Origin: Bettongia penicillata ogilbyi
Lineage: Eukaryota; Chordata; Mammalia; Diprotodontia; Potoroidae
Reading direction: 5' to 3'
NCBI GenBank assembly: GCA_023548195.1
Contig: JAJHZJ010000532.1
Span: 62,001 to 126,000, forward strand
Length of the DNA: 64,000 bases
Shown here: positions 1 to 11,529 of the stretch, one piece after another
Layout of the letters: each line of letters starts with the position of its first letter
Position numbering within the stretch: the stretch's first letter is position 1
Made by a program: the position numbers and the translations under genes
The notes under the pieces: model-generated
What the model saw: the letters and a program-made list of their open reading frames with translations, nothing else
Told to the model about the DNA's origin: nothing
The model's database searches: none

Positions 1-184
1 GCAGAGAAAGGGACCTGTGCTGTTTGTCTCAGTCTTGAGCTCTGCTGCATTTCTAAATGCAAAATGATAATGTGGTCCTCTTTTAGAAAATCCAACAAGT
101 TCTGAACTTACAAAAACAGATCATTAGTGCTTAGTTTTCTATGTTGTTTTAGACAGGATATTCCAAAAGTCTCAGTGCAGTTTT

Positions 185-500
185 AAGTTGTGTTTATCCT
201 TTGTTTTTGAAGAGGACCATGACATTAGGGAGGTGCTGACATGACTTGCAGTTGACTTTGATTTGAGTGAGGGAGGGCTGTGCAAGGTCACCAGCCTCAC
301 TTTCTCCTTCAGAGCCATCTGGGTCCAGTGGCCATATAGTCATCAAGATGACTGGAAATAGCCCAGGATGCAATGGGAGACCCTGGCCCTTTTAGGCTAA
401 GGCATGTTCAGGTTCTCACTTTGAGTGAGGTAATGCCCATTCAGTGAATGGGCCTCTTTAAAAAGCAAGTCAAGGGATGGCCCTTTTAATTTAAAAAAAG
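185..500 (+). mobile_element. Marsupial SINE, RTE-associated type
   Basis: gttgtgtttatcctttgttt, gaagaggaccatgacattag, ggagggctgtgcaaggtcac, cagcctcactttctccttca and ccatctgggtccagtggcc. The same family is at 8.2 kb and, reversed, at 55.7 kb. I think it is an RTE-mobilised marsupial SINE, but I am not sure of the family name. Confidence 0.7.
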
Positions 501-690
501 AGAAAAAAAATGAAACTGCGAGGGGAAACCCTCAGGGTTTCTGGTGAAAAGAGAAACAGTTACCATTGACATTCACTCTGAGCCAGGAGGGCCCAAAATA
601 GAGCCATTAAGTGGTGCTTGGGCAGGGACCTATTGTGGTCCAATGTATGAGCTCCAAAATGAAATGGGTTTAAGGTTTGGTGAAGAACAA

Positions 691-771
691 GGAAGGGAGG
701 AAGGAAGGAAGGAAGGAAGGAAGGAAGGAAGGAAGGAAGGAAGGAAGGAAGGAAGGAAGGAAGGAAGGAAT
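691..771 (+). repeat. (GGAA)n microsatellite
   Basis: About 20 tandem GAAG/GGAA tetranucleotides, near-perfect. The open frame through it is an artefact of the repeat. Confidence 0.95.
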
Positions 772-1164
772 CTAGCCAGTAAATCCCAAGTTAACTGGGC
801 AGCTTCCGGCCACCAATATTTACCTTCCTTTGGAGAAGAGGAGAGGGAGAGAGTGAACTGAGTTACTCAAATGACTCAAAAAGCTATTAAAATATGATCA
901 GCTTTAATAGCTCAAAACTTCACTAGGACTTGGGATGTGTGTGTAGAGAGACAGACGGCTTGACGTAGTTTAATGGATAGAGAGCTGGCGTCACAGTCAT
1001 GAAAACATGGACTGAAGCTGTGTGGCCCTTGACACATTATTGAACTTCTCAGTGCTCCCTGAAATCTCTCTAGGTGGCAGAGAAAGCTCCCACTTGCACT
1101 GGTAGAGAGAGTCTCCTTATGGGGAGGAGGGAGATTTCCCATATTCCAATTTTCAGATTATCAT

Positions 1165-1405
1165 TGGTAGTTAGTTGTTTCAGTAATGTCCAACTCTTTG
1201 TGACCTCATTTGGGGTTTTCTTGGCAAAGATATTGGAATGGTTTGGTATTTCCTTTGCCAGCTCATTTTTACAGATGGGGAAACTGAGGCAAATGGGGTT
1301 AAGTAATTGCCCAGTAAGTGGGCCAGATTTGAACTCAGGAAGATGAGTCTTCCTGGCTCCAGGCCCAGCACTCTATCCACAGCGACACCATCTATCTGTT
1401 TATTG
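1165..1405 (-). mobile_element. MAR1-type CORE-SINE
   Basis: Complement of the marsupial CORE-SINE with Bov-B-like tail: ctttgtgacctcatttgggg, ttttcttggcaaagatattg, gatggggaaactgaggcaaa, ggccagatttgaactcagga, ggcccagcactctatccac. Confidence 0.85.
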
Positions 1406-1949
1406 CCAAGGCATTCTTTGATTTTCCAAATGGATTTATTCTGGGTTTGAGTGCTTCTCACAGAGGAACATGATAGAACAAAGTAATGTGAGCCTCAGTG
1501 TTGGACGTCATTGCCAACTGAACATCCATCAGAGGTAAAGACAACACTAGAATGACAGCATGCCTCTGTGGGGAGGTGACCCCTTCACGGCCAACATTCT
1601 AGAAGCGCCCTGGTTATGAAGGGATGTGTCCCTCGAACCATTCTTTTGTATCATTCACCAGATATTTACTTGGTGCTCTCCAAGTGTGAGGCCCTAAAGA
1701 ATCTGCAGAGAAGACTACAGTGTGATGGTAGTCTCCTGAAGCTTCTAGATTCTTGTGTCAGAAATAAACTGGCAGCCACAACTTGCTGAAGTCAGCATCC
1801 ATTTTTAGAGTTCTTAGCTAAGGTCTACTTTGAATACTGACTGGAACCTAGGAAGCCCTTGATAAATGCTTGTTGTCTGTTGTCCATAGATCTAAAAGAT
1901 TTATTCCCACTGCTCTCTTTGTGACCAATATAATATCCAATATAATAGT

Positions 1950-2145
1950 ACTGTGGCAGAGTGGAAAAAGCACTTGGACTAGGAGTTAGAACAACTGGGT
2001 TCCTATGGGGGCATCACCATTGACAAGATATGTGACCCTGGTCAAGTCATTTTATTTCTTTTGACCTCAGCTGTAAAATGAGAGTTTGGGCTGTATAATC
2101 ACCAACAGGCCCTTTTGGCTCTAATATTCTGTGATGAATTAATTT
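1950..2145 (+). mobile_element. THER1/MIR3-like SINE
   Basis: actgtggcagagtggaaaaa, gcacttggactaggagttag, gtgaccctggtcaagtcatt, and the tail gcccttttggctctaatatt. Confidence 0.7.
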
Positions 2146-2179
2146 CAAAGAAGAAGAAATTACTAGTGTCTCAATGGAG

Positions 2180-2432
2180 TGGTGAGGCAGCTCAGTGGAT
2201 GATGTGCCTTATCTGGAATCAGGAAGACTCATCTTCCTGAGTTAAAATCTGGCCTCAGACACTTACTAGCTGTGTGACCCTGGGTAAGTCACTCAACACT
2301 GTTTGCCTCAGTTTCTTCATCTGTAAAATGAGCTGGCAAAGGAAATGGCAAACCACTTCAATATCTTTGCCAAGAGAACCCCAAATGGAGTCACAAAGAG
2401 TTGGACACAATTGAAAATGACTAAGCACCATC
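2180..2432 (+). mobile_element. MAR1-type CORE-SINE
   Basis: gtggtgaggcagctcagtgg, tggcctcagacacttactag, ctgtgtgaccctgggtaagt, then the Bov-B-like tail aatggcaaaccacttcaata and gagtcacaaagagttggaca. Near full length. Confidence 0.85.
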
Positions 2433-2454
2433 TCTCAATACTGAATATTAATAC

Positions 2455-2670
2455 ATAGGATTTATATAGTGCTTTAAAGTTTGCAAATCACCCTACAAAT
2501 ATTCATTCATTTTGTCCTTACAACAACCTTTGAGGTAGGCATTATTATCATCCCCATTTTACAGGTGAGGAAACTTGAGTAAAATGACTTGCCTTGAGTT
2601 ACGCTGCCAGTAAGTGTCAGTCAGGTCTGCCTGACTCTAAGTGCAGTGCTCTGTCCAGTGAGCTATTTCC
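2455..2670 (-). mobile_element. MIR-like CORE-SINE
   Basis: tttatatagtgctttaaagt, acaacaacctttgaggtagg, atccccattttacaggtgag, gtctgcctgactctaagtgc: CORE-SINE with the MIR/L2-like tail, reversed. Confidence 0.75.
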
Positions 2671-2694
2671 ATTTCATTAATGTAACAACATTTA

Positions 2695-3135
2695 TTTTTC
2701 CTTTCCCAGATTGATGGGCACCTACTCTGTTTCCAGTTCTTTGCACAAAAGTGCTACTACAAATATTTTGGGGTACATGGAGCTATATCTGTCTTTGACT
2801 TCTCTGGCCTTTATGCCTACCAATAGGATCTCTGGGTCAAAGGGTATGGATATTATCATCACTTTTCTACTGTGCATCCAAATTCTTTTTTGAATAGTTG
2901 GCCTAATTCGTAACTTCACCAAATTGCTATGTTTCTAACATTGACCATTCCCTTCTTTTTGCTATCTTTGATAATTTGCAGTATATGAAATAATAGTGGA
3001 GAAATATATATTTCTCATCATTAGCTATTTGGAACAAACTTTCATATAGTTGTTAACTATTCATATTTCTTCTTTTGAGAATGGTTTGCTCATATCCTTT
3101 GACCATATTTCTACTGGGAATGACTGACATAAGGT
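2695..3135 (-). mobile_element. L1 3'-end fragment, - strand
   Basis: Complement of the L1 ORF2 end and 3' region: gatgggcacctactctgttt, gctactacaaatattttggg, ggatctctgggtcaaagggt, and tttgctcatatcctttgacc. Same order as the copy at 12.8-13.9 kb but more diverged. Confidence 0.7.
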
Positions 3136-3221
3136 TTTTTTTTTAAACTATGGGCAATCCTGGAGTTTGGGCAATCAATATTCCATCCATCAGTTAGGTT
3201 TTTAATTTCAGAACTCCACTG

Positions 3222-3480
<259 letters not shown>

Positions 3481-3539
3481 GAGACAGAAAGAGACACTTT
3501 GGGACTTCTCTGAGTGACTTTTCTACCATGGCCTTTGTC

Positions 3540-3768
3540 ATTGTACAGTTATTTCAGACATGACCAACTCTCCATTGCCACATTTGTGGTTTTCCTGGCA
3601 GAGATACTGGAGTGGTTTGCCATTTCTTTCTCCAGCTCATTTTACAGATGAAGAAATTGAGGCAAACAGAGTTAAATCACATAGCTAGTGAATGTCTGAG
3701 ACCAGATTTGAACTGAGATCTTCCTGCCTCCAGGCCTGGTATTCTATCCACTGTGCCAACTAGCTGTT
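3540..3768 (-). mobile_element. MAR1-type CORE-SINE
   Basis: gatactggagtggtttgcca, tttctttctccagctcattt, tacagatgaagaaattgagg, gaccagatttgaactgagat and gtattctatccactgtgcca. Confidence 0.8.
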
Positions 3769-4019
3769 CTCTACCGTGCCTAGGAAGTTCATTACTGGGA
3801 TAATCTTAACATCCTATAAGATCTCATCAGCCTGGATACATTGCCGCTCAATACTCTACTTTTCTCCCTTCTTCTCTGACTGCAAGGTGGGCGATGAATT
3901 CCAAAATCTCCATTTAAAGGAAGAGCTCAGCTCCAACCTCTCATTTCCTACCTTGCTGCACTATTTTGGCCATTCTCTGACTTCTCCACCATGCCACTGA
4001 GTACAGCACCACACTTTCC

Positions 4020-4150
4020 CAGCCTCTTTTGTATGTTGTTCTTCTCCCATTGGATTATAAGCTGCTTGAAAGCAGGAACTGACTTTTTTGATCTTTGTGT
4101 CCCCGGTTCTTAGCATATGTGTGATAAATCTTTATTGATGGTTAACTATT
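4020..4150 (+). mobile_element. L2 3' end
   Basis: The stretch attggattataagctgcttg, aaagcaggaactgact, ctttgtgtccccggttctta and tgataaatctttattgatgg is the L2 3' end in sense. L2-like coding remnants may extend upstream to about 3.8 kb. Confidence 0.6.
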
Positions 4151-4154
4151 GATG

Positions 4155-5535
4155 TGTATGTGTGTGTCTGTGTTAGTGTAGGTATGTGTGCACCTAAAGC
4201 TACATAGTAAATAATTAACAAGGACTCAAATGTAGGTCTCCTGACTCCCAGGCCACTGATCTTTCTACCACACTGTGTTGCATCTAATTAAAAGTAAAAT
4301 TTGGGAGAGAGAACTCTGATTTGGATAACATTATGTTGAGAATTTTCATATGACTTCCTGTTACTTGGTCCTGAAAATTTCTTCCATGCTTGCAGAAACT
4401 GAACTTGGCTCCATATCCCACTAAGGTGTTAAAGGAGAAAAGTGTTAACTCTTGGTGAAGTTTCTTAATTTGAATGCAGGGGCTAAATCCTCACAGCTGC
4501 ACATTTCACGTCAACATTTCGCGTCATGCTCATAGGGTTTGGAAGACCGAGCAAAGTGCTCTCTCATTTTTGAAAGTTTTTATGTTGGTAGGTTTTTAAT
4601 GCTCCATCAACGGAAGGGGAAGAGTGATACAGAGAGTAGAGAGAAGGCTTCAAAGTCAAGAAGACAGTCTCAGAGTTTGTCTATTGATCCATACTGGAGG
4701 GCTCTGGACAAGTCAGTCAACTTTCCAGTGCTCCAGGCAGTTCTAAGACTGTAAATTGCAGAGCAGGTGCCAATCTGTACTGATCAGAGTTTCCTCACTG
4801 GGACTTTTCGATAGCATTGAAATCACAGGTTTCATTTCCCACCTTCTCACTGCTGTCCCCCACAAAGTTTGTGTCACTTATCTTCCATAATGGAATGAAG
4901 ATTACAGTCCACGGGGATTCAGTTTCTTATAGAATCCTGATGACTTTTGCTTGGGAGACAATAAATAGTCAGTCAGGCTTACAAGAAAGGAGGTCAGGCT
5001 GCCTGTAGACAAAAGGATTGGAACTTGATGTTAAAATTAGTTTATTAGGAGAGTAAAAAAGAAACAAAAGACTCAAGTACAGTTGTACCCAGGTTGCACC
5101 CTCTTCTGGATGAAATACTTGTGCATTTTCTCTTCTCAGAGCATCATTCATGGATGCCAGATGTGAATAAATCCTCAAGAATTTCTTCCAGAATTGAACC
5201 TCATATTTTAGACAAAATATCAAGCAGTAGAGACTCATTGTTCTACCCCAAAGGTGGAGTTCCAGGGGTCACATCTAAAAGTGACTTCCAGCTCCAGGGG
5301 GCTGGTCTTAGAAATTCATCACTTTCATTATTTTTGGAGACAACTCAGAGCCTAATTGCTGCATCAAAATGCTGTTCCAATCCAGTTTCAGTTTGCTAAA
5401 TTGTCGTACGGTAGGCTGGTCAAACATTTGTCTTGTATGATAAGGGATTCAAGCCTGGAGAAACGAAGCATCTCAGGTGACTAGAGCAGCTGTATCTTGG
5501 GAGCAAATCTTATTGTCTAGTACTCACTGAAGTCG
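4155..5535. other. No gene recognised
   Basis: Unassigned upstream sequence. A 101-codon + strand frame (5094-5399) and an overlapping 89-codon - strand frame have no motif I know and no codon pattern that favours either. It could be an old retrocopy or LTR. Confidence 0.5.
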
Positions 5536-5539
5536 ACCA

Positions 5540-5900
5540 TCCCTCCCAATGTTCCTATTTTTGTCATTCTTCTCTAGTCCCATGGCTTCAATTAGTACCT
5601 TTATTTAGATATTACTATTGATGTCTCTAGCAATATCTACTCTTGATCTCTCCTCAAAGCTCTTCCCTTACTGTATCCCCAAGCTAAGTCTCCCATGGAC
5701 TCAACATGACCCAAAATGCATCCATTCTATTCCCCTTAAACCAGCCCTGTTTTTCAATAACCCTCTTTTGGTTACCCCCTCCCCTTCTGTCACCCAGGCT
5801 TGAAAGCTCAGAGTGAATCCCTATTTTGGCTAAGGTCATCACTTTTCCCTCCATCAACCCAACTTGAATCTTGAATCAACTTTGACTTCTCTTTCCCTAT
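5540..5900 (+). mobile_element. L2 LINE relic (ORF2 part)
   Basis: Pyrimidine-rich sequence with the L2 pattern: ggactcaacatgacccaaaa followed by ctgtcacccaggcttgaaag, where L2 has the same order of aact..acatgtccaaa and ccaggctggaaa. Possibly extends to about 6.15 kb. Confidence 0.45.
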
Positions 5901-6414
5901 TCATATGTATCCAGGAGACCACTAGACCTTGTCCATGTGGTCTTCATAATCTCTTTTGGTCTCTTCTTTTCATTCTCACTGCCACCATCATCCCTACCGT
6001 CTCTCAGTCCTTTTCCCTCATTTCACAAGTCTGACTCCCTGGTTCTACCTTTGTGTTCATACTCTGCTCATCTTCAACCCCGACTCATCCCCAAACATAG
6101 ACCCTTTTTATTTCCATTCTTACCCTGGCTCTGCTGAAAGCCATTGTAAGTAGCCATGCAGCCTTGGCATCTGGCTCCACTAAAGAGCTTCCATCACAAC
6201 TGGACCATCCCCGCTGCAGGGCAGTCTCTTCCATCTTCTCTGATTGACTTTTTCTCACACGCTTCCAGTGGCTGTTCTAAATCTTCTTCCCCGTCCAAAT
6301 CTGATTTTGCTGCCTGATTTACTTCTAAAAAATGAGGTTGTCTCTTCTGAGCTTCCAAATTTCTTCACTCTCCATGTCCCGGCTGCCCTGCATCTTCACT
6401 CATCCTTGACTCTT

Positions 6415-6610
6415 TGGCTTCATGGGCTCTCTCGACAGTGGATACCAGTGAGTTATGTGGGCTGTCCATTGAGCATCTCTCACTCTCACTCTGTAACTGT
6501 CTCTTTCCAGTTCTATATTTCTCAAGTGACAATTCTTTATGCCCTTTCTTCTAATTCCTCATATGTAATATATTGTGCCCACCACACAAATGGCATAATG
6601 TGTAATGTTG
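6415..6610 (+). repeat. Unclassified dispersed repeat, copy A
   Basis: Shares ordered phrases with 10670-10900: ctctcgacagtggatacca, gggctgtccattgagcatct, ctttccagtt, and tgtaatatattgtgcccacc. Family not recognised. Confidence 0.45.
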
Positions 6611-6674
6611 AATTTTCAAATCTTAAAGCAACTATGAAAGTACCATTATTATGCTCTTGAGTCTCTCCTCATTT

Positions 6675-6800
6675 AAAATTGAGATAATGATGGCACCTAC
6701 TTAGCAGGGCTGTTTGCGGATCAAATGAGATAATATATGGAAAGCACTTTATAAGCTTTAAAGTGCCATATGTCAGCTCTCATCATTGCCATCATCATTA
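6675..6800 (+). mobile_element. MIR-like SINE, 3' half
   Basis: gataatgatggcacctactt, agcagggctgtttgcggatc, aaatgagataatatatggaa, agcactttataagctttaaa. Confidence 0.65.
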
Positions 6801-6859
6801 CTATCTTCTCCAACAGCTTGCTCTAGTGATCTTCCCCTCTCTCTCTTTCCTCCTTCCCT

Positions 6860-7135
6860 CCTTCCTTCCCTTTCTTGCTCTCTTACTCTGTCTTACCAGA
6901 TGATCCAGTTCTGGTTCTTAGTCTGGTGCATATAAACATGCGCAGGTCACCCCCCTTCCTCATCTTAAAAAAAACTTCATTTAACTCTCAAATCACCCTT
7001 CTATTTCTTTCATTTATAGTCATCTCTACTTACTGCCACAAGTTCTTCATCCATCCACTTCTCAGTTTCTTATATTCTCTGTCTTCTGACCCCAACTGTT
7101 TACTGAAATTACTCTCTCAAAGGTTAACAGTGGTA
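6860..7135 (+). mobile_element. L2 LINE relic (reverse-transcriptase part)
   Basis: Ends in ctctctcaaaggttaacagt, a strong L2 ORF2 phrase, preceded by cttaccagatgatccagttc and a C/T-rich coding-like stretch. Fragmentary. Confidence 0.45.
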
Positions 7136-7494
7136 TAAAAAGATGTAATCTTAATAGCCATCAACAAAAAACAGTTTAAAACAAAGGGCAAAATCTTGCC
7201 CCAAAGCTTAGGTTTTAATGGAACGGAACCCTATTTCACACGTGACTATAGACTATCTTATTTTTTTCTCTTTTGTTTCAAGCATCTATGTCTCATCTTT
7301 CTGTATAGACTGTAAATTCTCTATGAGCATGGAAAAATATATTATGCCTCATTTTTTATGCTCCACAGTTGTCAGTATTCTAATGACATAGCTCTTTGTT
7401 GTCTAAATTTGTAATTTTATTGATAGAGTGAGATTCTGGTGTGAAAATTCCTCTACCAACACAGATCTATATCTCATTTATAACTTATACTTTT

Positions 7495-7612
7495 AGAGAG
7501 GAGAAAATGATAAATCACTCCAGTGTCTTTGCCAAGGAAACCCCATGGATAGCATTGATGTACAGTGGTATACAGGGTCATGAAGAATCAGACACGGCTG
7601 AACATAACAATT
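7495..7612 (+). mobile_element. MAR1-type SINE, 3' end only
   Basis: gaaaatgataaatcactcca, gtgtctttgccaaggaaacc and agacacggctgaacataaca are the Bov-B-like tail of MAR1. Confidence 0.6.
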
Positions 7613-7734
7613 CTTAGAGTTGCTCAGGTGTGCTTAGAATACATAGTAAAAACTTAATATATACTTTTGTTTAAATTAATTGAGTTGAATTTCTTATGTC
7701 CACAGAAGTTGTGTTCTTATTATATCATAGTTTC

Positions 7735-8023
7735 TGAGCTTGATGGTACCAGATGCTAGAGGTGAGACTGGTGGATCCCTTGAGCTTGGGAATTCTGTGA
7801 TGTGATAGGGCTAAAACTGATTTGCTATCTGCCACAAATATGGTGAACCTTTGGGAGCAGAGGACCACTGGTCTGCCCAAGGAGAGATGCAACTGACCCA
7901 AACTGAGAAGTGAGTCCAAGCTTTGATGGAGCAGGTCAAAACTTCTGTGCCAATCAGTGTTGTGACTGGGTCCATGAAAGTCACTGTGCTTCTAGCCTGG
8001 GAAAAATTGAGAGATTCAGTCTT
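7735..8023 (+). pseudogene. 7SL (SRP) RNA-derived retrocopy, near full length
   Basis: Follows SRP RNA almost end to end: a 5' Alu-domain part with gatcccttgagcttggga (7SL: gatcgcttgagtccagga), then caaatatggtgaacctttg, gaccactggtctgcccaag, gagcaggtcaaaact, and a 3' end close to cctgggaaaaattgagagat. Diverged at many positions, so a retropseudogene or a 7SL-derived SINE and not a working gene. A CT/TA microsatellite follows its 3' end. Confidence 0.85.
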
Positions 8024-8033
8024 TTATATAGCC

Positions 8034-8036
<3 letters not shown>

Positions 8037-8125
<89 letters not shown>

Positions 8126-8140
8126 GTGTGTGTGTATGTA
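8037..8140 (+). repeat. (CT)n-(TA)n-(TG)n compound microsatellite
   Basis: CT repeat to about 8078, then TA repeat to about 8120, then TG/TA. It adjoins the 3' end of a 7SL-derived copy and precedes a SINE. Confidence 0.95.
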
Positions 8141-8212
8141 TGTATATTATGTACACACAGATATGAGTGTGCATATACACACAAACATATATGTGTGTAT
8201 GTATACACATAT

Positions 8213-8480
8213 ATGTTGTTGTTTATCCTTCATTCTTGAAGAGGACCATGACATCAGGGAGGTGATGCCATGACATGCAAGTGAGTTGGATTTAAGTGAG
8301 GCAGGGCTGTGCAAAGTCACCAGCCTCACTTTCTTCTCTGAAGCCATCTGGGTCCAGAGAAAAGATATAGATCAGGATGATTGGAGATGGCCCTGGATGC
8401 AGTGGAAAACCTTGGTCTTTTTAAGCTAAGGTAATTAACAGGCCTAAGTTTGACTGAGGCAACACCCGTTCAATGATTAA
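8213..8480 (+). mobile_element. Marsupial SINE, RTE-associated type
   Basis: gttgttgtttatccttcatt, cttgaagaggaccatgacat, cagggaggtgatgccatgac, caccagcctcactttcttct, gaagccatctgggtccagag: close to the copy at 185-500. Confidence 0.75.
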
Positions 8481-8536
8481 GTCTGGGAAAGAAATGAGGC
8501 AGAGAGTGGTCTCTTCTACCTACTCAAAAAAGAATG

Positions 8537-9080
8537 TGTTGTATTATTAAAAGAAATTGGGAGGCCTTTCTGGGTAAATAAACTGATCTTTATTAAGAAA
8601 AAACAAGGGCAGTAATCTGGAGTCCATCCAGCCTGAGACCATGAGACGCAAAATTCACAGTTATTTATAGGTCTCTTGATTCAGGTATGGTGCAACAAAG
8701 TCCTCTAGAAACTGATTCTTGTACATTGCCAGATTCCATTTTGCAGTTCTGTGTGTCCTAACTTTGTTCTTTCCATGGTGCCTGAATTAATCCTTTAAAG
8801 GGCTTTCTTACTTCATCATCTTAATATGAAGATTATTATATTACTGTAATTATTGTGGTTCCATACTTAACACACACACACTTTATAATGGTTATAGTCT
8901 AAGGTTAGCTGACACAGGTATTCCCTCGGGACTACATCACAGTTACACGTTTTCACCCAGGCTATACTCTTACTATGAAATCACACAATTACTTTTTATC
9001 TTATTAAAGTGATTGTAGTTAACAAATGACTATCAAAAAGCAAAGCTACCAAGACATTAATTATTAATTTTTCCCATTAC
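8537..9080 (-). mobile_element. Candidate solo LTR
   Basis: On the - strand it starts tgtaatgggaaaaatt and ends near aatacaacaca (TG...CA), with aataaagatcagtttattt, a polyadenylation signal, near its 3' end. No target duplication seen. The LTR reading is an inference from these signals. Confidence 0.3.
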
Positions 9081-9934
9081 AGTATGTGTATATATATATA
9101 TTGACATGATATGACACAGAGATGATATTGGATTCTCCAAAAGAATGCTAAGAAAGCTTTGAGTACAGTCCCAGCAATACGTTGTCTGCCAGGTGAAGCT
9201 CAGACTAGTTCAATATACTTACCACAGAAGATTGTCCACAAGGTCATGAATTCTTTGCTATGGCTACCCATGACAGAAGTGAAAAAAAGATTTGAGCCTC
9301 AGTCCTGTGTGGCCTTATTCAATTCCAAATTTATGGTGGAAAATAGATTTTTATTTTGTAATGAACTTGAAGATGTAAAGCAGTTTCATTCAATAGATTC
9401 TTCTCAATGATATGAATGATTTTATTTGATACTCAAAGAAAATAAAAATAATTTCAGGAGGTATTTGACCATCTTACCTTACAGTGCTATATGAATATAA
9501 TTGTAACTTATGCATAAGACCTGCAGAAGAGGAGGAAGAAATAGAGGAGCTCCTGAAGAACTTGCCAAGCTCCTCCAAACTAGGGATTCTGAATCTTGGA
9601 TCTGCAAGCTTGTATTTTTGTAAAGTGTTTTAACAATTCTATTTCAATATAATTGTTTCTTTTGTAATCTCATGTATCTTATTAAAAGTATTAACAATAT
9701 TCTTCTGAGAAAAGGGTCTGTGGACATCATCAGACTGCTAGATGCAAAAAGTGGTAAGCGTGCCTGCTCCGAATCAAATGAACATATACTATAAACCACT
9801 GGGACTTCAATGAGAAGGTGGACATTGGGGAGGGCAACAAAAATATGTTGGAAAATATAGTTTAGAAACAAAGAATGCAAGAAGGCAAAGACTTTTTGAC
9901 ATTCATTTATTCATTTCTGCAATAATATGGATTA

Positions 9935-10168
9935 ACTCTTAATAAAGTGCTTTAAGTTTTGTAAAGCACTTTACAGATGTTATCTCATTTGATCCTTAAA
10001 ACAACCCTTGTGAGGTAGGTTGCCATTACTATCCACATTTTGAAGATGAAGAAACTGAGGCAGGTTAAGGGAATTGCCCAGGATCACAAAGAGTGTTTGA
10101 AGTAGCATGTGAACTCAGGTCTTCCTGACTCCAAGTCTAACACTCTATATGCTGTTCATGAATATTTT
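9935..10168 (-). mobile_element. MIR-like CORE-SINE
   Basis: gtaaagcactttacagatgt, tatctcatttgatccttaaa, cttgtgaggtaggttgccat, atgtgaactcaggtcttcct, and gactccaagtctaacactct. Confidence 0.75.
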
Positions 10169-10669
10169 TTTTTTGTTTTTTCAAAGAGAGAAGAAGGAAG
10201 GAGCTGTAATTTTGAGCATCAAACAACATAAAAAAATAAAACTAATAAGACAGGAAGTGACTACCAACCTGTATGGGTAGTTTATTTATAATCAGCTCTC
10301 TGTGCAGCCAGACATCATATAGACACCAATCCCTTTGGATTGATAAGTAGTTAGAACATTAATTGAATTCGAATGAAGGTAAGATGAATTGACTGCATGC
10401 TATTTCCACTCTGACCTATTTTAAATAAGATATTAACTGTGAAAAATAAGAAATGGATAAAAGTAAAGTTCTAGAGAGGTTCAACAGAATACAGCAGTCT
10501 CTGATGAAGAGATTAAAAGATATCAGAAAACTCCTCAGCCTACTTGATCTTGATACTTTGATCTCCCGTGGATCTGTGGTAGCTGTGAGTCCTTCCTCCA
10601 GTGAAGCACCTTGCAGACCCTCTATACCCTTGTCTGATCTACGTCTACCTGTATGACTGCTGTAAAGGA

Positions 10670-10900
10670 GCTCTTTCTTTGGTTCTCTTGACACTGGATA
10701 CAGTGAAATATGTGAACTGTCCACTGGTTATCTCTCATTACCACTTTCTTCCCTTTCCCTTTCTCTCCCCTCCCCTTCTCTTTTTCTTTTCCTTTCCTTT
10801 CCAGTCAAACGTTGTTTCCTGTGATGAGTTTTTTAGCTTTCTCCTGTGTAAGTTCTCGTTTGTAATGTATTGCCCACTTGTGCCTACCATGTCCTTCTCC
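10670..10900 (+). repeat. Unclassified dispersed repeat, copy B
   Basis: tctcttgacactggatacag, gaactgtccactggttatct, ctttccagtcaaacg, tgtaatgtattgcccacttg, in the same order as copy A at 6415-6610. A pyrimidine tract (10745-10803) expands the middle. Confidence 0.45.
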
Positions 10901-11349
10901 ATTGCCCCTTAAATGTTTCTCAGCTTAGTTCTTCAGAGGCTGTGACATAACATAACTTGAAGCCATTTAAACTTTTGGAAGAATGAGTTCAATTTGGCAA
11001 CCTTGTCAAATGTAGAGACAAGATGATGAAAAATGACAAAGACATTAAAGAGCATGATAGAAACTAACAAGCAGTATCACCTCACAAAAAAGGTGAAAAA
11101 AATGGGAAGGCAGACATGTCTGCAGAAACCTAGTGTGAGATTTAACTAAATCGGGTCATCCAATGAGCGCTCATAGATGAAACTAAAAGAAAGAGAAGAA
11201 CCAGGTATAAAGAAAGCATCATTGATGAGAGGCATCACATGTGAATGTTTCTACTTCATTAGCCAAAATGATGCAAGGGGGAATGTAAATGAGATTTAAT
11301 GAGATAGGATGATGAAGCTGAACCCAACTCTCTGTCTCTCACCCTCTCT

Positions 11350-11500
11350 CTGGTATGTATGGTATATATGGTGTATGTATGATATGTGTATGGTGTACAC
11401 ACATGGTACCTATGTATGATACACATATGGTACACAAATATATGGCACACATATGGTGCTTATATATGTGTGTATGCATGTATATGGTATATATGGAGGA
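11350..11500 (+). repeat. Degenerate TATGG/TACACA repeat
   Basis: Repeated atggta, atggtgtat and acacatatgg units, imperfect. It forms the left border of an L1 fragment. Confidence 0.8.
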
Positions 11501-11529
11501 AGCATGGAAAATTTTACCTGTCAGATCCG

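Larger units (their letters stand above)
8481..11349. other. Mostly unassigned sequence between repeats
   Basis: Apart from the candidate LTR, one SINE and copy B of an unclassified repeat, nothing is recognised. Around 9645-9770 the phrase ttctgagaaaagggtctgtg followed by catcatcagactgctagatg recalls a common mammalian repeat end that I cannot name. Confidence 0.5.

Noticed and set aside
7735..8023. Working SRP RNA gene
   Set aside because: Many substitutions in paired regions and no conserved 5' promoter context seen; a retrocopy is more likely.
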